This document shows, piece after piece, positions 1 through 4,821 of a stretch of 7,969 bases of DNA. The position numbers were made by a program, and so were the translations under genes. Every line of letters begins with the position of its first letter. The stretch's first letter is position 1. Under the pieces are notes generated by a model. The model did not search any database. It was not told the DNA's origin and saw nothing but the letters and a program-made list of their open reading frames with translations. Origin of the DNA: DATDVC01 sp964601125 (GTDB lineage Bacteria; Patescibacteriota; Minisyncoccia; Phycocordibacterales; WO2-35-19); NCBI GenBank assembly GCA_964601125.1, contig CAZRKB010000021.1, positions 1 to 7,969 on the forward strand. Reading direction: 5' to 3'.

Positions 1-491
1 TTTCTTTGATGATACGCCAAGCGCAGATCTGGAGTTTGGGAGTGAGGGAAGATGTCGCTGGTTCAAACAGCAATAGGTTTAATGTTGGGTATGGAGTTAG
101 GGTCGACTCAATTACCAGTTCTAATAAAAATTTATTATTTTTTGTAGATAGAGATGGTAACCAAAAGTTGAATGTAAATTCTCAAAATGAGGAAATTGTA
201 TCCGAGAGTAAGCCACTTACTAGAGGAGTTTTTGTAGAGAAAGTTTGCGGGATACGCAATGGTACTGAAACTTGTTCTCCTCTTAATAATTTAGATAAAT
301 TAGATATAACATTCCTCCGTCCTAACCCTAAAGCTACAATGAAATTTTTAAGAAACCAGGCATGCGGAGGAAGTGGTAGTTGTACCGATGCCAATGGTTT
401 TAGTCCCCCCGCTACCATTTATCTGAGCTCTCCTCAAGGAAATGAATCTGTAGTAACAATCGAAGCAAATGGTCAAATTTCAGTTCAATAA
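1..491 (+). CDS. Pseudopilin, GspH/FimT-like, 5'-truncated by window edge
   Basis: The frame is open from the first base. The first possible starts (TTG at 6, ATG at 9) fall inside what looks like the middle of a pilin, so the true start and the N-terminal prepilin helix lie upstream. The visible part begins with MIRQAQIWSLGVRE. This matches the segment just after the hydrophobic helix in GspH/FimT-like pseudopilins, where an (I/A)RxAQ stretch is typical. A beta-rich globular part follows, with four cysteines (two near 'CGIRNGTETC', two near 'ACGGSGSC') that could form disulfides outside the membrane. The C-terminus 'ANGQISVQ' is a usual end for this group. It is the first visible gene of a four-gene pilin cluster, with the next start 5 nt after its stop. 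It is likely a minor pilus or pseudopilus subunit. The family call comes from recognising the pattern and its neighbours, because the diagnostic leader is not in view. Confidence 0.75.
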   Translation, partial: SLMIRQAQIWSLGVREDVAGSNSNRFNVGYGVRVDSITSSNKNLLFFVDRDGNQKLNVNSQNEEIVSESKPLTRGVFVEKVCGIRNGTETCSPLNNLDKLDITFLRPNPKATMKFLRNQACGGSGSCTDANGFSPPATIYLSSPQGNESVVTIEANGQISVQ

Positions 492-496
492 AAAAT

Positions 497-1102
497 ATGA
501 AGACGAGATACGAAATACGAAATAAGAGATACGAAAAAAGAGGAGGTTTTACCTTGATTGAAATGATTATAGCGGTAGGTTTGTTTTCGCTAATAGCTTC
601 CATGGCACTCGGAGCAGTCATAACTATTTTTGATGCAAACAACAGAAGTGAGTCGTCAAAGACTGTGGTCGACAATTTAAACTTAAGCTTAGAAAATATG
701 GTGCGAACAGTTCGTTTCGGTTCAAATTATCATTGCATAGATGGAGATTCTGGTGGCACTTTTGATCTCGATGAAGCAAATGATTGTAGTAATCCAGAAG
801 ATGCTATAGCCGTTTCGTTTCGAGGCAATGTTATCGTTTACGCGCTTTGTAACGGAGAAATAAGAAGATCAGAAACTCCAAGTGGGGAAGATGATTGTGA
901 TGATAACGATATGCAGCCGATCACATCCCCCGATACTGTTATAGAAGAGCTGAAGTTCTTCGTTTTTGGCGGAAATGAATTTGGTAATGATAGACAACCA
1001 TATGTTGTGGCCTCTATTTCAGGATATGTAGGGACTCAGCCGACAGAACAGTCAAAATTTAATATCCAAACAGTTATGTCTCAAAGACAAATAGATCTAT
1101 GA
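497..1102 (+). CDS. Type IV prepilin-like protein (PulG/PilW-type minor pilin)
   Basis: A 201-residue prepilin. A 17-residue basic leader ends in Gly16-Gly17, followed by mature FTLIEMIIAVGLFSLIA. Cleavage by a PilD-type prepilin peptidase would fall after Gly17, giving an N-methylated Phe and the conserved Glu5 (Glu22 of the precursor). A hydrophobic helix covers about residues 18-45. The rest is a soluble, acidic domain with four cysteines (around residues 76, 93, 115 and 131) that could pair after export. It is probably a minor pilin inserted in the membrane and assembled into a pilus or pseudopilus. The start lies 5 nt after the previous stop with no Shine-Dalgarno site, so translation may be coupled. 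Nearly the whole leader is encoded by the heptanucleotide array at 503-537. Whether it is PilW-like, PilJ-like or PulG-like cannot be settled by eye. Confidence 0.85.
   Translation: MKTRYEIRNKRYEKRGGFTLIEMIIAVGLFSLIASMALGAVITIFDANNRSESSKTVVDNLNLSLENMVRTVRFGSNYHCIDGDSGGTFDLDEANDCSNPEDAIAVSFRGNVIVYALCNGEIRRSETPSGEDDCDDNDMQPITSPDTVIEELKFFVFGGNEFGNDRQPYVVASISGYVGTQPTEQSKFNIQTVMSQRQIDL
503..537 (+). repeat. Heptanucleotide tandem repeat, five ACGARAT-type units
   Basis: Five consecutive 7-nt units are seen: ACGAGAT, ACGAAAT, ACGAAAT, AAGAGAT, ACGAAAA. They fill the start of the next pilin gene and encode its leader residues (TRYEIRNKRYEK). The same five-unit, 35-nt array recurs at 1746-1780 in another pilin leader, and a variant is at 4191-4225 in ligA. 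Since 7 is not a multiple of 3, the encoded peptide also has a 7-residue period. Confidence 0.9.
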
Positions 1103-1731
1103 TAATTAATTCAAATATAAAATCTCAAATATCAAAATTATGGAGCTTGCCCCGCGTAGTTCGAGCAAAGCGAGAGCGAAGTGGGGGCTTTACTGTTCTT
1201 GAATCTATTGTCGCCATATTCATACTTTCTCTCGCTATATCCGGAGCATTTAGCGCTGTGCGACAGGGGCTAATGAGTACTAGTATGGCTAAGGATGAAG
1301 TTAAAGCATTTTACTTAGCTCAAGAAGCTATCGAAATTGTGAGAAATTTGCGCGACGCCAATCGCTTGGCAAATGCAAATGGTATTCCTACCAATTGGCT
1401 CAACATTATTCAAGGTTGTATCGATGCTACCTGCATGGTCGACATAACCGGAGCCTTTGGTGCCAATCCACCAATCTACTTGTCTGCCTGTGGTGATGAC
1501 TGGGGCGCCTGCCCGTATCTTAAACAGCAAACAGGAAATTCTGCTGGTAATGACTATCTTTTGTATGGCCACAACGAAGGCTCTAATTGGACTGCTACAA
1601 ATTTTAAAAGAGAAATGCAGATTGAACAATTAAGTAGTGATGAAATTTCCATCACTGTCCGTATTACCTGGGAGAGGGGGATTTTAGATTACGAATACGA
1701 AACGCAGACTAATCTCTTTAATTTACTATAA
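1099..1731 (+). CDS. Type IV prepilin-like protein (PilV-type minor pilin)
   Basis: A 210-residue prepilin whose ATG overlaps the previous stop (ATGA at 1099-1102), a sign of translational coupling. The leader is long, 30 residues, and ends in Ser28-Gly29-Gly30. The mature protein begins FTVLESIVAIFILSLAISGA with Glu5 in place (Glu35 of the precursor). After the helix comes 'AKDEVKAFYLAQEAIEIVRNLRDANR', typical of PilV/GspI-like minor pilins, where an AxxLAQEAIE-like stretch follows the transmembrane helix. Four cysteines sit in the central loop (about residues 107-138). The extra leader length is explained by two repeats, at 1113-1140 and 1149-1188. A shorter leader with a later start is not available: there is no ATG between the first codon and the cleavage site. 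The function is presumably a minor subunit of the same pilus as its neighbours. Confidence 0.83.
   Translation: MIINSNIKSQISKLWSLPRVVRAKRERSGGFTVLESIVAIFILSLAISGAFSAVRQGLMSTSMAKDEVKAFYLAQEAIEIVRNLRDANRLANANGIPTNWLNIIQGCIDATCMVDITGAFGANPPIYLSACGDDWGACPYLKQQTGNSAGNDYLLYGHNEGSNWTATNFKREMQIEQLSSDEISITVRITWERGILDYEYETQTNLFNLL
1113..1140 (+). repeat. Heptanucleotide tandem repeat, four AAATNTN-type units
   Basis: Four 7-nt units, AAATATA, AAATCTC, AAATATC, AAAATTA, encode leader residues around NIKSQISKL of the PilV-like prepilin. The unit matches those of the inverted array at 6940-6996 and is distinct from the ACGARNN family, but the period is the same. Confidence 0.8.
1149..1188. repeat. Short imperfect palindromic element inside prepilin leader
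   Basis: The outer arms GCCCC (1149-1153) and GGGGC (1184-1188) pair, and the inner TTCG (1160-1163) pairs with CGAA (1177-1180). The centre is rich in AGCGAG-like steps. The stretch encodes the basic leader segment PRVVRAKRERSGG just before the prepilin cleavage site. It looks like a mobile palindromic repeat unrelated to the other families here. No second copy lies in this window, so calling it a repeat rests on its structure alone. Confidence 0.5.
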
Positions 1732-1733
1732 AC

Positions 1734-2279
1734 ATGAATAAAAATACGAAATACGAGATACGAAATACGAGATACGAAAAGCAAAGGGGAGTAACTTTGT
1801 TTATCGCAGTTACCATAATGGCGGTACTCCTTTTCATTAGTTTTGTCGTCGTAAATATCGCTGTGAAAAGCACTCAGTTTGCCGGTGTCGCTCGCGAGTC
1901 TCAACTCGCTTTCTCGGCTGCCGACTCTGGTGCAGAGTGCGCGCTGTTTTGGGATACAAGAGATGATAGTCCATTTGATATTCCTCCAGGCTTTGTTCCT
2001 ACTGATCTTGTTTGTAATGGGGAGACCATAACTAGCGAATTGGGTGGTAGTAACGATGTTTCAACTATCCCGCCTCAACCTCATTGTTTGGGTGGTGAAT
2101 GTGCAGAGGACAATGACGATACCAGTATATTTCAGCTTAATTTCCAAAATGGAACTTGCGCAATCATTGAAGTAGAGAGAATCTCTGGTAACAGTACAGA
2201 AATAAGGTCTAGTGGTTACAATACATGTGATACCTCAAATCCTAGAAGGGTGGAGAGAGGTGTGGAGATAAGCTACTAA
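1734..2279 (+). CDS. PilX-like pilus assembly protein
   Basis: A 181-residue protein with a prepilin-type leader ending in Arg18-Gly19 and a hydrophobic helix of about residues 20-45 (VTLFIAVTIMAVLLFISFVV). Mature position 5 is Ile instead of the usual Glu. The PilX_N-type family often lacks Glu5, so this is expected for the group. After the helix comes 'ARESQLAFSAADSGAECAL', the hallmark (AF.AADSG.E.A) of PilX-like proteins. About six cysteines in the exported part suggest disulfides. It starts 2 nt after the preceding stop without a visible Shine-Dalgarno site. It closes the pilin cluster; in PilV-W-X clusters PilX acts in pilus assembly and display, which is the likely role here. Its leader is encoded by the heptamer array at 1746-1780. 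Confidence 0.82.
   Translation: MNKNTKYEIRNTRYEKQRGVTLFIAVTIMAVLLFISFVVVNIAVKSTQFAGVARESQLAFSAADSGAECALFWDTRDDSPFDIPPGFVPTDLVCNGETITSELGGSNDVSTIPPQPHCLGGECAEDNDDTSIFQLNFQNGTCAIIEVERISGNSTEIRSSGYNTCDTSNPRRVERGVEISY
1746..1780 (+). repeat. Heptanucleotide tandem repeat, five ACGARAT-type units
   Basis: Five units, ACGAAAT, ACGAGAT, ACGAAAT, ACGAGAT, ACGAAAA, alternate strictly, so the array also reads as a 14-nt repeat. It encodes the leader residues TKYEIRNTRYEK of the PilX-like protein. The unit count and register are the same as at 503-537. Confidence 0.92.
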
Positions 2280-2280
2280 T

Positions 2281-2357
2281 AACCCCCTTAATCCCCCCTT
2301 ACAACAATGGGGAGATCCGGAACCTCTATTGTTGTAAGAGAGGGAAGGGTGAGTTAT
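2281..2357. repeat. Two palindromic-element copies, head to head, between pilX-like gene and ligA
   Basis: The left part (2281-2312) reads as a forward copy: C-runs, then CTTACAACAAT, then GGGG. The right part (2323-2357), read on the minus strand, is a second copy starting ATAACTCACCC and continuing CCTCTCTTACAACAAT. That closely matches the element inside ligA at 3066-3104. The opposed copies create a perfect 11-bp inverted repeat (2298-2308 with 2328-2338, 19-nt loop). No T-run follows the stem, so it is not a classical terminator. The element fills almost the whole spacer before ligA. Confidence 0.8.
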
Positions 2358-2360
2358 TCT
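2332..2360 (+). promoter_or_regulatory. Possible weak promoter for ligA
   Basis: TTGTAA (2332-2337) and TATTCT (2355-2360) are 17 nt apart, each 4/6 to the sigma70 consensus. Transcription would begin about 7 nt further on, practically at the preferred ligA ATG (2367), giving a leaderless or near-leaderless mRNA. The -35-like box lies inside the palindromic repeat. This is a weak match in AT-rich DNA. Confidence 0.22.
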
Positions 2361-2366
2361 ACTTCC

Positions 2367-4448
2367 ATGATCTCAAAACACATAAAAGAAAGAATAGGTA
2401 AACTGCGAAAATCGATTGAAAAATATCGCTATGAATATCATGTTTTAAATAAAAGCGACATTTCGCCGGAGGCCCTAGATTCTTTAAAAAAAGAGCTGGT
2501 TGATTTGGAGGCGGAGTATCCAGAGCTTATAACTGCTGACTCGCCAACACAAAGGGTGGCGGGGGAACCCTTAAAATCTTTCAAAAAAGTAGAGCATAAA
2601 GTGGCTCAGTGGTCTTTTAATGACGCATTTAGTGAAGAAGATATAAAAGCTTTTGATACGCGGGTAAAAAGGTTTCTAAAAAATTTCCAAGGACTAACCT
2701 TGGAAAATGTTGAGTATGTTTGCGAACTGAAAATAGATGGGTTGAAAATAATCCTTGAATACGAAAATGGAGTGTTAAAAACTGCAGCCACCAGAGGTGA
2801 CGGGAGGGTGGGTGAAGATGTGACGGCAAATGTAAGAACTATAGAATCGGTTCCTATAAATTTAAATCAAAACATAAATATTATTGTCGAAGGGGAGTGT
2901 TTTTTGCCAAAGACGCAGTTTGATAGATTAAATAAAATCCAAAAGGAAAAAGGAGAAGAGGTTTACGCAAATCCGCGCAATTTTGCTGCTGGCACTTTGC
3001 GTCAACTTGACCCGCGTTTGGTAGCGGAGAGAAGGTTGGATAGTTTTATTTATGATGTGGCTCTGATAACTCACCCCAACCCCTCTCTTACAACAAGAGA
3101 GGGGCAGGATCAAAACCAACAAAGCCTTCCTGATTTTTTTCCAGAAACTCAATTTGAGGAACTCCAATACTTGCAGAAACTTGGATTTAAGGTAAACAAG
3201 CATTTTAAGTTGTGTAAAAATGTAAACGAAGTAATAAATTTTTGGAAAGAATGGCACAGCAAAAAAGAAAACCAAGACTATCTGATTGATGGCGTGGTGG
3301 TAAAGGTCAATGAAAAAAAACTTCAAGAAAGGCTCGGGTACACAGGTAAAGCGCCACGCTTTGGAATTGCTCTCAAGTTTCCGGCCGAGCAAGTGACCAC
3401 GGTAGTTGAAGATATAGTGTTGCAGGTGGGCAGAACTGGGGTTTTAACCCCTGTGGCTCATTTGCGTCCTGTTTCTGTCGCCGGCTCTACTGTTTCTCGG
3501 GCGACCCTTCACAACGAGGACGAAATAAAAAGACTTGATGTCAGAGTCGGAGACACTGTCATTTTACAAAAAGCCGGCGACGTCATCCCTGATATCGTAA
3601 AAGTTTTGACCGAAATGCGAACGGGCAAAGAAAAACCTTTTGTTTGGCCCACGCACGTGCAAGATTGCGGCGGGATTGGGAGTAATATAGAGCGTATCCC
3701 CGGCGAAGCGGCATGGAGATGCAAAGATAAAAACTCTTTCGTGCAAAAAAAGCGCAGACTCTATTATTTTGTATCAAAGGCCGCATTTGATATTGACCAC
3801 TTAGGTCCGAAGGTTGTTGACGCTCTGATCTCGGCCAACTTAGTGGCCGGATATGAGGACATTTTCACTTTAAAAAAAGGTGATTTACTCGAACTTCCAA
3901 GATTCGCAGAAAAGTCAGTGGACAATTTACTTGAAGCAATAGAAAAAGCCAGAAATATTTCTCTACCCAAATTTATTATTTCTTTGTCAATTCCGCAGGT
4001 GGGCGAAGAGACAGCCTATCTTCTTGCCGAAAAATTTAAAAATATTTCCGAATTACAGACGACTTCAAAAGAAGATTTAGAAAAAATAGACGGAATTGGC
4101 CCAATTGTTGCACAGTCGATAGTAGATTGGTTCAGAGATAAAGAAAATCAAAAGTTACTATCAAGACTTTTAAAGCAGGTTAAGATAAGAACGAGTTACG
4201 AAGAACGAGTTACGAAGAACGAAGGAAAGTTGAAATGGAAAACATTTGTATTGACTGGCACTTTGCAAAACATGACTCGTGATGAAGCTAAAGAAAAGAT
4301 CCGGGCATTAGGAGGCGATATCTCGAGTTCAGTTTCTAAAGAAACTGACTATGTTGTGGCTGGAGAAAACCCAGGCTCAAAGTATGATAAAGCTGTAGAG
4401 TTGAAAGTGTCTATTTTGACAGAATCTGAATTTGAAAAAATGCTTTAA
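2367..4448 (+). CDS. ligA: NAD+-dependent DNA ligase LigA
   Basis: It seals nicks with NAD+ in replication and repair. I prefer the ATG at 2367 (693 residues). An in-frame ATG at 2307 would add 20 residues encoded by the palindromic repeat and unlike any LigA N-terminus. Residue numbers below are from 2367. Domain Ia is about 1-60. The adenylation domain has E-L-K-I-D-G with catalytic Lys122, the TRGDG motif (142-146), ANPRNFAAG (201-209), DGVVVKV (308-314) and LKFPAEQ. The OB fold is about 345-420, followed by a zinc-finger region, helix-hairpin-helix repeats and a C-terminal BRCT (about 624-693). Oddities: two of the four zinc-finger cysteines are missing, the domain Ia NMN-binding motif is altered, a palindromic repeat encodes a loop (3066-3104), and a heptamer array encodes the HhH-BRCT linker (4191-4225). 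The core catalytic motifs are intact, so it should be active. GGTGAG at 2348-2353 is a distant possible ribosome site. Confidence 0.96.
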   Translation: MISKHIKERIGKLRKSIEKYRYEYHVLNKSDISPEALDSLKKELVDLEAEYPELITADSPTQRVAGEPLKSFKKVEHKVAQWSFNDAFSEEDIKAFDTRVKRFLKNFQGLTLENVEYVCELKIDGLKIILEYENGVLKTAATRGDGRVGEDVTANVRTIESVPINLNQNINIIVEGECFLPKTQFDRLNKIQKEKGEEVYANPRNFAAGTLRQLDPRLVAERRLDSFIYDVALITHPNPSLTTREGQDQNQQSLPDFFPETQFEELQYLQKLGFKVNKHFKLCKNVNEVINFWKEWHSKKENQDYLIDGVVVKVNEKKLQERLGYTGKAPRFGIALKFPAEQVTTVVEDIVLQVGRTGVLTPVAHLRPVSVAGSTVSRATLHNEDEIKRLDVRVGDTVILQKAGDVIPDIVKVLTEMRTGKEKPFVWPTHVQDCGGIGSNIERIPGEAAWRCKDKNSFVQKKRRLYYFVSKAAFDIDHLGPKVVDALISANLVAGYEDIFTLKKGDLLELPRFAEKSVDNLLEAIEKARNISLPKFIISLSIPQVGEETAYLLAEKFKNISELQTTSKEDLEKIDGIGPIVAQSIVDWFRDKENQKLLSRLLKQVKIRTSYEERVTKNEGKLKWKTFVLTGTLQNMTRDEAKEKIRALGGDISSSVSKETDYVVAGENPGSKYDKAVELKVSILTESEFEKML
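3066..3104 (+). repeat. Palindromic element inside ligA coding sequence
   Basis: A perfect 10-bp stem, CCCCTCTCTT (3080-3089) with AAGAGAGGGG (3095-3104), has a 5-nt loop ACAAC and is preceded by ATAACTCACCCCAA. It encodes the peptide ITHPNPSLTTREG, a loop of the adenylation domain between 'DSFIYDVAL' and 'LQKLGFKVN', where other ligases have a short variable segment. The reading frame is kept. Confidence 0.88.
4191..4225 (+). repeat. Heptanucleotide tandem repeat in LigA HhH-BRCT linker
   Basis: Five 7-nt units: ACGAGTT, ACGAAGA, ACGAGTT, ACGAAGA, ACGAAGG. They have the same count and the same ACGA core as the pilin-leader arrays, but different trailing bases. They encode a charged linker (TSYEERVTKNEG) between the last helix-hairpin-helix segment and the BRCT domain. 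Confidence 0.88.
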
Positions 4449-4460
4449 TAAGGCTATTAT
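4432..4460 (+). promoter_or_regulatory. Probable sigma70-type promoter for gatC-gatA
   Basis: TTGAAA (4432-4437) and TATTAT (4455-4460), each 5/6 to consensus, are separated by exactly 17 nt. The -35 lies in the last codons of ligA. The predicted start near 4467 places the hairpin at 4466-4494 at the 5' end of the mRNA, about 45 nt before the gatC ATG. Confidence 0.48.
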
Positions 4461-4497
4461 CACTTCATGACCCTTCAATTAATTTAGGGTCATGGTG
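4461..4497 (+). promoter_or_regulatory. Stem-loop in the ligA-gatC spacer
   Basis: A perfect 9-bp stem, CATGACCCT (4466-4474) with AGGGTCATG (4486-4494), has an 11-nt AT-rich loop. CAC (4461-4463) can add three pairs with GTG (4495-4497) around a 2-nt bulge. GGTGAG at 4494-4499, a possible ribosome site 12 nt before the gatC ATG, overlaps the foot of the stem. No T-run follows, so it is not a standard terminator. It could stabilise the 5' end or modulate access of ribosomes. Confidence 0.5.
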
Positions 4498-4511
4498 AGC
4501 AATATTGAACC

Positions 4512-4808
4512 ATGATTTCTAAAGAGACAATTAAAGATTTGGCTGATTTGGCCAGGATAGAGATAGACGAGAAAGAGGCGGAAAAATTGGCAGGAGAGAT
4601 AGATGCTATTCTCGAATATGTGGGGCAGGTCAAGTCTATCGCTGGTGACGCCAAAGAGGGCGTTGAGTTTGGGGCTGTAAAAAACGTTTTTAGGGAAGAT
4701 GTGGAGCCGACTGAATCGGGGGCTTATTCAAAAGAGTTGACTGCCGAATTTCCTGAAAGAGAAGGTGATTATCTAAAAGTCAAAAAAATCCTGAATCAAG
4801 AATTATGA
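4512..4808 (+). CDS. gatC: Asp/Glu-tRNA(Asn/Gln) amidotransferase subunit C
   Basis: A 98-residue protein matching GatC in length and layout. The N-terminal 'IKDLADLARIEIDEKEAEKL' helix is followed by 'EIDAILEYVGQVKSI', a linker with 'FREDVEP', and the C-terminal 'AEFPEREGDYLKVKKIL' (usual form AP..egdyf.VpkvL). GatC wraps GatA and helps hold the GatCAB complex, which converts misacylated Glu-tRNA(Gln) and Asp-tRNA(Asn) to the amide forms in the cytosol. It is directly followed by gatA, with a 10-nt gap. A probable promoter and a stem-loop lie just upstream. gatB is not in the window. Confidence 0.93.
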   Translation: MISKETIKDLADLARIEIDEKEAEKLAGEIDAILEYVGQVKSIAGDAKEGVEFGAVKNVFREDVEPTESGAYSKELTAEFPEREGDYLKVKKILNQEL

Positions 4809-4821
4809 ATTAAGAATTATG
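4794..4821 (+). repeat. Heptanucleotide repeat spanning the gatC stop and gatA start
   Basis: Four 7-nt units: AATCAAG, AATTATG, AATTAAG, AATTATG. The gatC TGA stop (4806-4808) spans the boundary of units two and three, and the gatA ATG (4819-4821) is the end of the last unit. The period is the same as in the ACGARNN and AAATNTN arrays, with a different sequence. Confidence 0.75.

Noticed and set aside
1..60. Complete gene starting at the TTG at 6 or ATG at 9
   Set aside because: The frame is open to the window edge and the protein would lack the leader and membrane helix that its family needs.
503..537. CRISPR-like array
   Set aside because: Units are 7 nt, directly adjacent and without spacers, so this is a tandem repeat.
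2298..2338. Intrinsic terminator after the pilin cluster
   Set aside because: The stem is followed by AGAGGGAAGGG rather than a T-run, and it is better explained by two opposed repeat copies.
2307..2366. Upstream in-frame ATG giving a 713-residue LigA
   Set aside because: The extra 20 residues are encoded by the palindromic repeat and do not resemble a LigA N-terminus; the ATG at 2367 gives the normal start of domain Ia.
2928..3392. 154-codon open frame on the minus strand within ligA
   Set aside because: It lies wholly inside a clearly conserved gene on the other strand and has no recognisable domain or start signal.
4461..4497. Intrinsic terminator after ligA
   Set aside because: No T-run follows the stem on either strand; a promoter just upstream makes a 5'-UTR hairpin more likely.
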